Assembly: GCA_001798075.1 (NCBI GenBank) | Contig: MGRG01000014.1 | Location: forward strand, 62,001 to 126,000 | Length of the DNA: 64,000 nt | Reading direction: 5' to 3' | Source of the DNA: Deltaproteobacteria bacterium RIFCSPHIGHO2_01_FULL_43_49 | GTDB taxonomy: Bacteria; UBA10199; SPLOWO2-01-44-7 | Shown here: piece by piece, positions 1 through 10,014 of the stretch | Numbering within the stretch: the stretch's first letter is position 1 | Layout of the letters: each line of letters begins with the position of its first letter | Notes under the pieces: generated by a model | Told to the model about the DNA's origin: nothing | Databases searched by the model: none | Seen by the model: only the letters and a program-made list of their open reading frames with translations | Program-made: the position numbers and the translations under genes

Positions 1-7
1 CCAAGCC

Positions 8-1810
8 ATGAATTGGCTGAATGAAAGAAAATCGCTCGTGGAAGTGGGTTCGGCATATGATGCCCTCTTTGATGGAGTAGAAAAAGTCAATGAACATTCT
101 TTTGATGCTTTCGCAAAATCGGTCGGCTTGCCCAATACCTTCTGGTTAGCAACAACATCAACTTATGCCCATTCAGCAGGAAGAAATTTGTTGGGTGTTG
201 CAGGAGGAAAATTGGCGGATCCTTTCAGTAAGGTTGGGAATTGGCAAGCAGTTAAGGGAGCTGGCAGGGCCCTTACCGTAGATGCCTGGGGTAAGAGCAC
301 ATATTTTCAATTAGCTGCTTCCGCGCATTTAATGTTTGCAGGTGTTTTTAGAGGCCCCGATGAAATGATCGACAAATTTGGTGGCAAGCAATTGACAGGC
401 GGTAACAGAAAAGCAGCCTATTGGGGTTTGGCGGGTGCTGAAGTGGCAGGTGCCTTTTGGTTTTTAGACCAAGGATATTCTACGATGCTGACTGGGGAGA
501 AACTAGCATCAGGAGCACCCGTCAGAATTTCGCGTCTTTCACGTTTAAAATGGGCTGGATTGTGGTCAGTGTATAGCGCTTATTTTTATGCTCACGTAGA
601 TCAAAGAGAAAATTTGCGGCGACAAGGAAAGGACCCTGGGGTAGCCGATAATCCTTTGAATTGGTCTTGGGATGCGTATAATCCAAACCGTTTTGTCTCG
701 GATTGGTCTGCTAATGAATTGGGTGCTGCTCCATTTTGGGCGTTAGGTCCTAAAATGGCGCGTAGTCTAACAGACAAGGTTTTTGTCAAGTTGGGTTATT
801 TTAAAGAAACTGAATATACTAATGCCGATGGGAAAAAACTGGCAGTTAAGGAGGCTAACTTTTATCAAGAGCGCCTCCCATTCTCAACAGCCGAAAAGGC
901 AGCTCTCTTGACTCCGCAGGAAGGAACATTTTTAGCCGCGAGAACCTTAAGACAAGACATTTTTGGCATTAAGTTAACAAGACTTTTGGAAAGGTTTTGG
1001 ATCCGTTCCAAGTTTGTAGGTAGAGTTGGTTTTACCTCCATTAAAACTCCTTCGAGATGGTTTTATGTTCTCTTGCAGACGGCGTTAAATGTCCTTATTT
1101 CTTCGATGCCTCTCTCGCGTATTAATCAGATGGCACGGTCTATCACAGAAGATGACAAGTCTCGTAAGCCTGTGACATCGACCGATGCTTGTGAAGTTGC
1201 CAGTAGTTCAACAATTCGGGGTGTCAGTAATAGAGCGCTTATCAGTAATCTCTTGAATAATTTGGTTCTTGGGCCGGCTCGTTGGATGGGAGCTAATGTA
1301 TCCATTTATGGTTTTTATGCCCCCGGCATGGCGTTGAATGTCTATCCTTATAATAGTTGTAACGAGATCCCCAGTTCCTTCCATCAACTTGCCCTGCTGC
1401 ATTTGGAGCGCTATCGTGAGGCTACAAGTGAAGAGACTAAAATAAGAGAGAAGACCCTTTTTAAAATGTTTTTTGGATTGACCAACCCTGAAGATCAGAA
1501 AAAAGACATCGCCAAGTACACTCATCAGAGTTATCCTGAGGATGTGAGAACTTTGTTTGCACTGAAATCTGCCGGCTTGATGCCTAGTAATGACTTGCCA
1601 ACTGAACAAGAAGTTGCACAGGCAATCCAGGAAATAGGGATTCCGCAGTTGGCGACTATGTCCAAGGAAGAAATTGTGGGTACTATCTTATCTTTGAGCG
1701 ATGAGGAATTGGCTGAAGGGGCTATGCTCTCTCAACAGCCAGCCGGAAAAAGTCCTTTATTCGACGCAAGGAGTGATGATCCTTGGTTAGCCGACCCGTC
1801 CAAAGGCTAA
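8..1810 (+). CDS. Hypothetical protein, possibly continuing upstream of the window
   Basis: 600-aa open frame; the frame is open to the window edge, so the true start is uncertain; no family recognised. Confidence 0.7.
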   Translation: MNWLNERKSLVEVGSAYDALFDGVEKVNEHSFDAFAKSVGLPNTFWLATTSTYAHSAGRNLLGVAGGKLADPFSKVGNWQAVKGAGRALTVDAWGKSTYFQLAASAHLMFAGVFRGPDEMIDKFGGKQLTGGNRKAAYWGLAGAEVAGAFWFLDQGYSTMLTGEKLASGAPVRISRLSRLKWAGLWSVYSAYFYAHVDQRENLRRQGKDPGVADNPLNWSWDAYNPNRFVSDWSANELGAAPFWALGPKMARSLTDKVFVKLGYFKETEYTNADGKKLAVKEANFYQERLPFSTAEKAALLTPQEGTFLAARTLRQDIFGIKLTRLLERFWIRSKFVGRVGFTSIKTPSRWFYVLLQTALNVLISSMPLSRINQMARSITEDDKSRKPVTSTDACEVASSSTIRGVSNRALISNLLNNLVLGPARWMGANVSIYGFYAPGMALNVYPYNSCNEIPSSFHQLALLHLERYREATSEETKIREKTLFKMFFGLTNPEDQKKDIAKYTHQSYPEDVRTLFALKSAGLMPSNDLPTEQEVAQAIQEIGIPQLATMSKEEIVGTILSLSDEELAEGAMLSQQPAGKSPLFDARSDDPWLADPSKG

Positions 1811-2361
1811 TTTCCGTTATTTTGCTGCTGTCCTTGAAGAAATTGGTTCATTCCCTCTTGGGTGACCACACTCAAATTAATCAGCGTTCCATGCTGTTCG
1901 TCATCTTTCACGAAAGTAAGAGAGCCGATTAGATTTCCCTTGTTGGCTTGGATTGAACCGAGATTCGCCATTGAGTTGTCAAACACAGTGACCTGCCAAC
2001 CATTTCCAGGCAATGCCTGCTGATACCAGGCAACGGTTGTTTGCACATCATCTTTGGAAAAGAGAGAAACCATTGGAGGGTTTGTTGCAAACATGGTGAC
2101 TTTCGCGTTTTTGTAGATCGGGAGATCTTTTGGAAAGGAATCCGGAATTTTCAAATCCTCACCGGCAACGACCTGTTCCCCCGTTTTTTGATCGGTCATG
2201 GTTACTGTTTGTTGGTCGGCGCTTTGCTTGTATTCAACCCCATCTTGAATAACCGTTTTTCCAAATAATCTATCTTTGACTTTAGTGACGTAAGAACAGC
2301 TGGTTATCAGCGCGATACCGCCAACCAAGCTTAAAGCAAAACCGACGAGTCGTTTTTTCAT
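1807..2361 (-). CDS. Putative lipoprotein of unknown function
   Basis: N-terminus MKKRLVGFALSLVGGIALITSC resembles a signal peptide II/lipobox. Confidence 0.8.
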   Translation of the reverse strand: MKKRLVGFALSLVGGIALITSCSYVTKVKDRLFGKTVIQDGVEYKQSADQQTVTMTDQKTGEQVVAGEDLKIPDSFPKDLPIYKNAKVTMFATNPPMVSLFSKDDVQTTVAWYQQALPGNGWQVTVFDNSMANLGSIQANKGNLIGSLTFVKDDEQHGTLINLSVVTQEGMNQFLQGQQQNNGN

Positions 2362-2373
2362 ATGTTTCTCCTT

Positions 2374-3945
2374 TTATTTTAGGGATACCACATCCCTTAG
2401 TGGATGGGCATCAATCAAGTTAGGATAGTAACCTTTGACATAGGGTTGGATAAGATACGTTTTTGACTTCACAAGGACTGGAATCACCGGCGCCTCTTCT
2501 AAAAGGATTGCTTCAGCTTGTTTAAAGAGGTCGGCACGTTTTGTCAAATCAAGCGTTGCCTGTGCTTCTTTCACCAAAGCATCGTAGGTTTTGTTGGCCC
2601 AGCCGGTGTAGTTTTGCCGATTGTCGGATGTGAAGAGTTCCAAAAAAGTATTGGGATCCAAATAATCTCCGGTCCATCCCCCCCAAGAGATTTCAAAATT
2701 TTTTGATTTTCTCCTTTTCAAATAGATATCCCACTCTTCACCCACCAGGTGGCCTTCAATTCCCAAATTTTGTTGCCACATAATCTTTGCCGCTTGAGCA
2801 ACCAGCAGTCGATCGGAGGCATTGTTATAGTGAATATGCAGAGTAGGAAAGTGTCTCTCTTCACCAAAGCCCGCCTCTGCAAAAAGCCTTTTTGCCTTCT
2901 CCGGATCAAACGTTTGTCCCGGGGATGGGTTTTGATAATGAGGCATAATATTGGGAGGAACAAAAAATCCATAGGGAAGGTCACCGCGTTGCAATGCTTT
3001 TTCTGTAATCTCTTGACGGTTTAAAGAAAGGGCCAGGGCTTGTCGCAACTCTTTTTTGTCCAGGCCCGGTCTTTTACAATTAATGATAAAATATTCGGTG
3101 CGCAAAACCGGGGCTGCATGAAAATCGCTCCTAAATTTTAAAAGGGGGACTTGCGGAGGCGGCACCTCCACTAAGATATCAATGCCGGTTGCATCATAGT
3201 ATTTGAGGGCCGTTGCAAAGTTTTCGAAGGGACGCCACTGGACGCCGGCAAGTTTGACCTCTTTTCTTCCCCAATAATATTCGTTAGGGAGGAGGAGAAT
3301 TCCTTCCTTGGGATCTTTCGATTGAAATTTAAAGGGACCATTGCTGACCAGATGAGGTTCCTCATTATCAAGTCGGATAGGGACCAATGCCGAAAAGGCG
3401 GTCAAGTTGAGGAAATAAGGGACAGGTCTTTCGAGGGTTACTTCAAAAGTGTAGGGATCAACAACCCGCATCCCTATTTGGTTTGGGTCTTTTAATTCTC
3501 CTTTTGCATAACTTTCTGCCCCTTTCAGATAAAATAATTGAAAAGCATATAAAGAATTAGTCTTTGGGTTTAAAAGACGTTCCCAACCATTCCAAAAATC
3601 TTGGGCGGTGACCGGTTTTCCATCACTCCATTTCGCATCCTGTCTCAAATAAAAAACATAGTGTGTTCCGTCGGAAGAGACCTGCCATCTTTGCGCACCA
3701 CCGGGGAGAGACTCAAGTGTTTGGTGGTTATAGCGTGTCAGTCCTTCAAAGATCGATTGCAAAATTTGGAATTCGCGCCCCCCTGTGAAGTGGGCAGGGT
3801 CAAGGGTTGTCGGTTCACTTTCAATGTGCATGCGCAGGATAGATTGTTTTGGAGTTCCCTTATAGAAAAAGACGAAGAGGGTGACACCCAGTGCGGAAAC
3901 GAAGAGTACAACCCAAAACCATTTTAGGCGTAAAAGAGTTTCCAT
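2374..3945 (-). CDS. Peptide/oligopeptide ABC transporter substrate-binding protein (SBP_bac_5, OppA-like)
   Basis: N-terminal hydrophobic segment then typical SBP family 5 motifs (EPTTLDPAHFTGGREFQILQSIFEGLTRYN, VTAQDFWNGWERLLNP, WGGWTGDYLDPNTFLELFTS). Confidence 0.93.
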   Translation of the reverse strand: METLLRLKWFWVVLFVSALGVTLFVFFYKGTPKQSILRMHIESEPTTLDPAHFTGGREFQILQSIFEGLTRYNHQTLESLPGGAQRWQVSSDGTHYVFYLRQDAKWSDGKPVTAQDFWNGWERLLNPKTNSLYAFQLFYLKGAESYAKGELKDPNQIGMRVVDPYTFEVTLERPVPYFLNLTAFSALVPIRLDNEEPHLVSNGPFKFQSKDPKEGILLLPNEYYWGRKEVKLAGVQWRPFENFATALKYYDATGIDILVEVPPPQVPLLKFRSDFHAAPVLRTEYFIINCKRPGLDKKELRQALALSLNRQEITEKALQRGDLPYGFFVPPNIMPHYQNPSPGQTFDPEKAKRLFAEAGFGEERHFPTLHIHYNNASDRLLVAQAAKIMWQQNLGIEGHLVGEEWDIYLKRRKSKNFEISWGGWTGDYLDPNTFLELFTSDNRQNYTGWANKTYDALVKEAQATLDLTKRADLFKQAEAILLEEAPVIPVLVKSKTYLIQPYVKGYYPNLIDAHPLRDVVSLK

Positions 3946-4028
3946 TTGTTATCCGGTTTGGTGACCAAGGCAATGAAGGCTAACAGAAGGAGCGATAAAA
4001 ATAAAGGGGATAGAATAATAAATAACAT

Positions 4029-4070
4029 AGGGGCTGGTGAAAAAGTCGCGCGACTTTTTCACCAGCCCCT
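4029..4070. terminator. Perfect 42-bp palindrome, likely terminator or extruding hairpin downstream of the 4082..5950 gene
   Basis: aggggctggtgaaaaagtcgcgcgactttttcaccagcccct is fully self-complementary. Confidence 0.6.
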
Positions 4071-4081
4071 TTAGTGAAAAA

Positions 4082-5950
4082 CTAGCTTTGATTTCCAAAA
4101 TCAACTTGGTAATCAAACAACGTTGAGGGTACTTTGGACAACGTGTCACGCACTTTATCCAAGTGCAGATGCTTGAGCCCTTCGCCCGATGTATATTTCA
4201 TGAAGAAAGCCTCCACTGCTTTGGGGTTTGCCTCGAGGTAGATCTTTCCGACATCGGCGTATAATGCTTTGAGAGCCTCTGGCATTTTGTCATAATTGAT
4301 ACGAAACTTATCCTCTCGATACGCCAAGGCTCCTCTCTCTGTTAAATATCCAACGGTAATAGCAGCCAGTTGAACATAAGCGCTTTTGCTTTCATAAAAT
4401 TTCTCGCCTTTGGGAGCGGCACGTCTAATATGGCCAAAACACCACATGAGCAGGCCCGCATAGACATCATTTCTCTTGTTTGGATCGGCGAGACCCAGTC
4501 TTTCCAGTTCTGGCTGCAGCGCAACCGCTCCGATCTCTGCCTTCAATTCTTCAAGTTTAAAAAGGACACTCCCTAGTTTGTCTTGATAATCTTTCATTTG
4601 GGGGCTCAAATTGTGGGCGATTTCGTGATAGACCATTGTGTCAGCAATAGCATCGGTGTTGAGATGAGCCATTAGATTGCGTGAAAAAATTTCTCCAAAT
4701 TTATCTCGTAAATTTTTATTGTACCCCAGTTTTGTCTTATTCATGTAGGCCATGGCTCGTGTTTTACATTCCGCCTTGCCATCTTCGCCACACCAGTTGG
4801 GTAGTGTCTGAGCGGCAGCGGTTCCGGTGACGGATCCTTTGGCATCTCCTGAATCCATAACCACATTCATAAATTCAGGTGTTTCAATCTGCACCTTTCT
4901 TGTCTTGTAGCCTTCAATGAGGCTTCCCAGATAATTTTCTAATGCCTGTTTTTGGTTCATGACACCCACCATTGCCTTTTCAGCCTCTAGGTCTTTGATC
5001 CCTAAAACCATGTGAAAGAGGGCTTTCATGTGGCAGGTATTTTCTCTAGAGGGTTCATCAGGCCCAATCCTCAAGAAAAATTTAGATTTTTTGGCGGCAA
5101 TCCAGCGTTGATCCGATTTGGAATAAGGAAACGGTTTTTTGCTAAGGAGTGCCTCAGCGACCGCTTTCATATAATTCGCTAAATCCTTTTCATTAGCTGC
5201 AACGGCAAGCATTGCGGCATTGTTCAGTTGTGCTGCGGCCTTTGAAAGGAGTTGTTTGAATTCGGGCACATCGGCAAAGGGAAGTGCTTTGAGTTTTCCT
5301 CTATTATCGCGGATAACGGCACTGAATGGATTGGTGAGGGCTCCTTTGATATCTTCATCACAGTTGACCCCTGACGGGTAAAGGGGGGTTGCATAAACTG
5401 GGAGCGTGGCCGCTGGTGTGCAGAAAGGGTTTTCGTTGTCTTCGCACCAAACCGAATGATAGCGGCGATAAAATTCCTTATCTTCTTCGGTTCCTCTTTG
5501 TTCAATCTCGTTTTGATGGCGCGTTGAGCCCATTTGCGCTTGAAAAAGTTCATCCATGATTGCACCCGCCTTCAATATGGCTCTGACCATATCTTTTTGT
5601 GCTGGAGTTAAATGATAATCATCGAGATTGGTTTTAATAGTGACCATTGTTGTTCTAGCAAGTTCCCTTTTAACCGCTTCTTGTCTTTTTAGTTCTATTT
5701 TGTCTTTGATTTGATCTATTTTTGTTTGGAGCTCTGGCGAGATTTTCCAAAGACTATTTCCTTGTCGATCTTCCCGTTTGATTCCATATTTTAAGAGGTT
5801 CTCTTCAGAAATTCTCAACTCAACTGGATCAATCACGTTGGGATTTGTTGCATCTTGAACCCACTCAAAGCCTTCTCCATCAGCCTTTGCTAATGCATTG
5901 AATTGTTCTCGATAGTGGGTTAAACTGGTTGGCGATTTTGATTCAGCCAT
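4082..5950 (-). CDS. Putative zinc metallopeptidase-like protein (HExxH)
   Basis: Motif MVYHEIAHNLSP; start set at MAESKSP (5950) because AGGAGGTCACC-ATG gives a good Shine-Dalgarno; the longer ORF to 5995 would overlap the divergent gene. Confidence 0.7.
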   Translation of the reverse strand: MAESKSPTSLTHYREQFNALAKADGEGFEWVQDATNPNVIDPVELRISEENLLKYGIKREDRQGNSLWKISPELQTKIDQIKDKIELKRQEAVKRELARTTMVTIKTNLDDYHLTPAQKDMVRAILKAGAIMDELFQAQMGSTRHQNEIEQRGTEEDKEFYRRYHSVWCEDNENPFCTPAATLPVYATPLYPSGVNCDEDIKGALTNPFSAVIRDNRGKLKALPFADVPEFKQLLSKAAAQLNNAAMLAVAANEKDLANYMKAVAEALLSKKPFPYSKSDQRWIAAKKSKFFLRIGPDEPSRENTCHMKALFHMVLGIKDLEAEKAMVGVMNQKQALENYLGSLIEGYKTRKVQIETPEFMNVVMDSGDAKGSVTGTAAAQTLPNWCGEDGKAECKTRAMAYMNKTKLGYNKNLRDKFGEIFSRNLMAHLNTDAIADTMVYHEIAHNLSPQMKDYQDKLGSVLFKLEELKAEIGAVALQPELERLGLADPNKRNDVYAGLLMWCFGHIRRAAPKGEKFYESKSAYVQLAAITVGYLTERGALAYREDKFRINYDKMPEALKALYADVGKIYLEANPKAVEAFFMKYTSGEGLKHLHLDKVRDTLSKVPSTLFDYQVDFGNQS

Positions 5951-5980
5951 GGTGACCTCCTGAAATAAAAGGGTGAGTAA

Positions 5981-6644
5981 GATGAAAAAAAACATTCCAT
6001 TTGTTGTGAATCACTCGGACGGTACATACTGTTTTCAAGCCGCTTTGGCAATGATTCTTCAATTTTTCACCGATAAAAAATACTCGTTTGAAGAATTGAA
6101 CAAACTGTCTCAAAAGCTGACAGGCAAATGGACGTGGCCAACCGCTTCACTCCTTTGGCTTTTGGATCATGGCTATGAAATCAAACTGATCGAGACTTTT
6201 AGTTACGAAGAGTTTGGCAAAAAAGGGAAAGATTACCTGATCAAGGCCTATGGTTTGGAAGTAGCCAATGCGCAGGAGGCCAATAGCGATTTGCCAAGAG
6301 AACAAAAATTGGCATTGGAGTTTTCGAAAAAGGGGTGTGTGGAAAACAGAATTCCAGATTGGAATGATTTAAAGGAATTATTTAATGAAGGTTATCTAAT
6401 CATTTGTAATATAAATGCTTGTAGTCTTTATAGAAAGGAAGGTTATTCCGGTCATTTTGTCGTTCCCACTTCGATTGCAGAGGATGACATTATCATTCAC
6501 GACCCAGGCCTTCCACCCCATCCTTCATTTAAGGTCAAAAGAGAGGTTTTTGAAAAGGGGTGGGGCTATCCCAATGACAGAGCTAAAAATATCCTAGCCA
6601 TCCGCAAAAAGGGGACGTTCCCCTCGGAGGGGAACGTCCCCTAA
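5981..6644 (+). CDS. C39-like (papain-fold) peptidase family protein
   Basis: VNHSDGTYCFQAALAMILQFF ... GHFVVPTSIAEDDIIIHDPG resembles Cys/His/Asp of the peptidase C39-like family; ORF 3' end is a palindromic element. Confidence 0.65.
6611..6641. repeat. GGGGACGTTCCCC hairpin element, short-loop copy 1
   Basis: ggggacgttcccc-tcgga-ggggaacgtcccc, 13-bp perfect arms. Confidence 0.9.
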
Positions 6645-6665
6645 GTGATTGAAAAAATTTAAGTC

Positions 6666-6694
6666 TTGACTCTCTAACCTTTGGGCGCTAAATT
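6666..6694 (+). promoter_or_regulatory. Candidate sigma70-type promoter upstream of HU gene
   Basis: TTGACT - 17 nt - TAAATT. Confidence 0.45.
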
Positions 6695-6756
6695 TACTAA
6701 TAAATTCAGTGATTTGCTTGGCCTAATCCACAAGGGTTTTAAAGGGGGGTTTCAAT

Positions 6757-7053
6757 ATGAATAAATCGGAGCTAGTCGAGAAAGTATCGCAAAAGGTTAA
6801 TTTAACAAAGAAAAAGGCAGAGGATGTCGTTAATTTGATTTTTGATGCGATGGTTCAGGCAATGGTCAGGGGAGATCGTGTGGAAATTCGAGGACTTGGA
6901 AGTTTTGTGGTCAAAACTTATGGGGCTTATCGAGGCAGAAACCCTAGAACAGGTCAATCCATTCAAGTGAAACCGAAAAAACTTCCCTTTTTCAAGGTAG
7001 GTAAAGAGTTAAAAAAGCGTGTCGATCAGGGAGACAATAATCCCTCTTCCTAA
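6757..7053 (+). CDS. HU/IHF family DNA-binding protein
   Basis: MNKSELVEKVSQKVNLTKKKAEDVVNLIFDAM...GRNPRTGQSIQVKPKKLPFFKVGKELK is the canonical HU/IHF fold. Confidence 0.96.
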   Translation: MNKSELVEKVSQKVNLTKKKAEDVVNLIFDAMVQAMVRGDRVEIRGLGSFVVKTYGAYRGRNPRTGQSIQVKPKKLPFFKVGKELKKRVDQGDNNPSS

Positions 7054-7066
7054 ATTCTTTTTGTCT

Positions 7067-7726
7067 ATGAATTTCTCCAAATCAGGCCATCAATTGATTC
7101 GACGCAGTAGTGCCGAGTACCCTCCGATTTTAAAAGAAATTTATGATCCTCCAGCCCTTTTGTTTGTCAAAGGAAATTGGCGTCCTTGGGAGGAAAGGCC
7201 GTGGGTGGCTGTGGTGGGGGCAAGAAAAGCGACAGAGTTTGGTAAAAAAATCACAAAGGAGATTGTTACCGAGCTGTGCAAAAGAGGGGTGGGCATTGTG
7301 AGTGGACTGGCCTATGGGATTGATGCCTCTGCTCACAAGGCTGCCGTAGAAGCCGGTGGCGTCACGTGGGGTGTTTTGGGGAGCGGGATTGATGTTGTTT
7401 ATCCCAAACGCCATTCCCAGTTGGCTGAAGAGATGACAATCAATGGGGGTACTCTTTCTGAATTTCCTCTCGGTACTTCTCCTGAACCATGGCATTTTCC
7501 CCAACGCAATCGGATCATCAGTGGGCTTTCACAAGCGGTGATTATCGTGCAAGCCAATTTTAAAAGTGGTTCATTAATTACGGCACATTTTGCATTGGAG
7601 CAGGGAAGAGACGTTTTTGTGGTACCACCTCCTGATGATCATGTGGCGTATGAGGGAAACAAAAAACTTTTGGAAGAAGGGGCAACACCTTTGGAGAGTG
7701 GAGAACAGATATGCCAAAGTCTTTAG
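7067..7726 (+). CDS. dprA: DNA-processing protein DprA (Rossmann core only)
   Basis: VAVVGARKATEFG, GIVSGLAYGIDASAHKAA, GVLGSGIDVVYPKRH, FPQRNRIISGLSQAVIIVQANFKSGSLITA. Confidence 0.93.
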   Translation: MNFSKSGHQLIRRSSAEYPPILKEIYDPPALLFVKGNWRPWEERPWVAVVGARKATEFGKKITKEIVTELCKRGVGIVSGLAYGIDASAHKAAVEAGGVTWGVLGSGIDVVYPKRHSQLAEEMTINGGTLSEFPLGTSPEPWHFPQRNRIISGLSQAVIIVQANFKSGSLITAHFALEQGRDVFVVPPPDDHVAYEGNKKLLEEGATPLESGEQICQSL

Positions 7727-10005
7727 TCATTGTAGAATCCCCAGCGAAGGCTCGCACACTCAAGAAATACCTTGGGCGCAATTATCAAATCATGGCTTCC
7801 ATAGGCCATATCAAAGATCTTCCCAAAAGTAATTTAGGAGTCGATCTGGAAGATGATTTCAAACCGACCTATGAAATTATTCGTGGCAAATCAAAAGTGG
7901 TCAAAGAGATTGTGGAGGCGGCAAAGAAGGCAGATATTGTTTATTTAGCCCCCGACCCGGATAGAGAAGGGGAGGCCATCGCATGGCACATCTCTGAAGA
8001 AATAAAAAATAAAAAATCAAAAATAAAAAATAAAAACAGCACTCCGAAAATTTATCGGGCGATGTTCAATGAAATTACGGAACGGGCGGTAAAAGAGGCC
8101 ATCGCCAATCCCGTGGAGCTCAACTTAAATCTTTATGAAGCCCAACAAGCCCGTCGCATTTTGGATCGGCTGGTCGGCTATCAAATTAGCCCTTTATTGT
8201 GGAACAAGGTGCGCCGCGGTCTTTCGGCGGGAAGAGTTCAATCCGTTGCCGTTCGTGTTATTTGTGAAAGAGAAGCCGAAATTGATGCCTTCAAGTCTGC
8301 TGAATATTGGTCTCTGATTGCAAAATTGGAAGGGGGAACTCCCCCGCCTTTTAGTGCGAAACTTATCGGCACCGTTAAGGATGGCCCCTGGCAGAATGAT
8401 CCTAAAGGCGGAAAGATTCCTCTACCCAATCAAAAAATTGTTGATGAGATCGTTAAAAAAGTTCGAAATGGAAAATTTGCTTTAACAAAGGTTACCAAAA
8501 AAGAGCGCAAACGAAATCCTTTGCCACCCTTTATTACCAGCCAATTGCAGCAAGATGCCTCCAGAAAATTAGGCTTTACCGCCAAAAAAACGATGATGTT
8601 AGCCCAAAGACTCTATGAAGGAATCGATGTCGGACAAGAAGGGCCGGTCGGTTTGATTACCTACATGCGTACCGACTCAACACGAGTTGCCTCTCAGGCG
8701 TTGGACGCGGTGCGTGGTTATATTGTTCAGCAGTATGGGAAAGAACATCTCCCAGACCAAGCCAATTTTTACAAAAGCAAAAAAGGGGCGCAAGATGCCC
8801 ATGAGGCCATTCGTCCAACCATGCTCGATCATCCACCAGAAAAGATTGCCAGTTTCGTCGAGCCAGACATGCTTAAACTTTATGATTTGATTTGGAAGCG
8901 TTTTGTCGCGTCTCAAATGAAACCGGCGGAATATGATCAAACGACTTTTGATATTGAAGGGGGTAGTTATCTTTTCCGTGCCACCGGTTCGGTTTTGAAA
9001 TTTTCGGGTTACATGGCGGTCTATTTGGAATCCGAAGACGAAGAGACCAAACAAGAAGAAGATGGAGAGACACTTCCTGATTTGAAAGAAGGGGAGAGTT
9101 TAAAACTTCTCGATCTTGCACCAAAGCAACATTTTACAGAACCCCCGCCGCGCTACGGTGAAGCCTCTCTTGTGAAGGCCTTGGAAGAATTAGGGATTGG
9201 AAGACCCTCCACCTACGCCCAGATTTTAACCAACATCCAAGAAAAAGATTATGTGGTCAAAACGGAAGGGCGTTTTCAACCGACCTCTTTGGGGGTTTTG
9301 GTTAATGAATTGTTGGTGAAACATTTTCCAGGCATTTTGAATGTCCGCTTCACCGCGATGATGGAACAAGAATTGGATGAAGTCGAAGAGGGAAGTCGTA
9401 AATGGGTGGAAGCCTTGAGAGATTTTTACACTCCTTTTAAAGAAACCTTGGCTAAAGCCGAAGTGGAAATGAAAGACATCAAACGGATGCAAATTGAAAC
9501 GCATTTGAAATGTCGCGCTTGTGGGAATCTCCTGGTGATTCGTTGGGGACGACACGGAGAATTTTTGTCCTGTTCCACTTATCCGGAATGCAAGACAACG
9601 CATGAATTTATTCGTGATGATAAAGGGACTATTGTCATTCAAGAACAAGAAATAAAAGGGGAATGCGAAAAATGCAACGCCCCGTTGTTAGTCAAACGTG
9701 GTCGTTTCGGTCCGTTTTTAGCTTGTTCCCGATATCCTGAATGTAAATTTACGAAGGCAATTCCTGTTGGCGTGAATTGTCCAAAATGCAGTTCCGATCT
9801 GGTGCAACGCAGATCAAGACGCGGAAAAGTTTTCTACGGCTGTTCAAAATATCCCAATTGTGATTACGCAAGTTGGTATCGACCACTCCCCGAAGAGTGC
9901 CCTCAGTGTCATCATCCCTTTTTGATTGAAAAATATTCAAAAACGATCGGCGCTTTTATTGCCTGCCCGCAGAAGGAATGCGGTTACACACACGAACCGG
10001 AATAA
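7711..10005 (+). CDS. topA: DNA topoisomerase I (type IA) with C-terminal zinc ribbons
   Basis: KSLVIVESPAKARTLKKYLG, LAPDPDREGEAIAWH, SAGRVQSVAVR, GLITYMRTDSTR, several CxxC zinc fingers. Confidence 0.97.
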   Translation: MPKSLVIVESPAKARTLKKYLGRNYQIMASIGHIKDLPKSNLGVDLEDDFKPTYEIIRGKSKVVKEIVEAAKKADIVYLAPDPDREGEAIAWHISEEIKNKKSKIKNKNSTPKIYRAMFNEITERAVKEAIANPVELNLNLYEAQQARRILDRLVGYQISPLLWNKVRRGLSAGRVQSVAVRVICEREAEIDAFKSAEYWSLIAKLEGGTPPPFSAKLIGTVKDGPWQNDPKGGKIPLPNQKIVDEIVKKVRNGKFALTKVTKKERKRNPLPPFITSQLQQDASRKLGFTAKKTMMLAQRLYEGIDVGQEGPVGLITYMRTDSTRVASQALDAVRGYIVQQYGKEHLPDQANFYKSKKGAQDAHEAIRPTMLDHPPEKIASFVEPDMLKLYDLIWKRFVASQMKPAEYDQTTFDIEGGSYLFRATGSVLKFSGYMAVYLESEDEETKQEEDGETLPDLKEGESLKLLDLAPKQHFTEPPPRYGEASLVKALEELGIGRPSTYAQILTNIQEKDYVVKTEGRFQPTSLGVLVNELLVKHFPGILNVRFTAMMEQELDEVEEGSRKWVEALRDFYTPFKETLAKAEVEMKDIKRMQIETHLKCRACGNLLVIRWGRHGEFLSCSTYPECKTTHEFIRDDKGTIVIQEQEIKGECEKCNAPLLVKRGRFGPFLACSRYPECKFTKAIPVGVNCPKCSSDLVQRRSRRGKVFYGCSKYPNCDYASWYRPLPEECPQCHHPFLIEKYSKTIGAFIACPQKECGYTHEPE
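7999..8038 (+). repeat. 7-bp-period A-rich repeat inside topA
   Basis: aaataaaaaataaaaaatcaaaaataaaaaataaaaa encodes EEIKNKKSKIKNKN between conserved TopA blocks. Confidence 0.7.
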
Positions 10006-10014
10006 AAGGTGACT

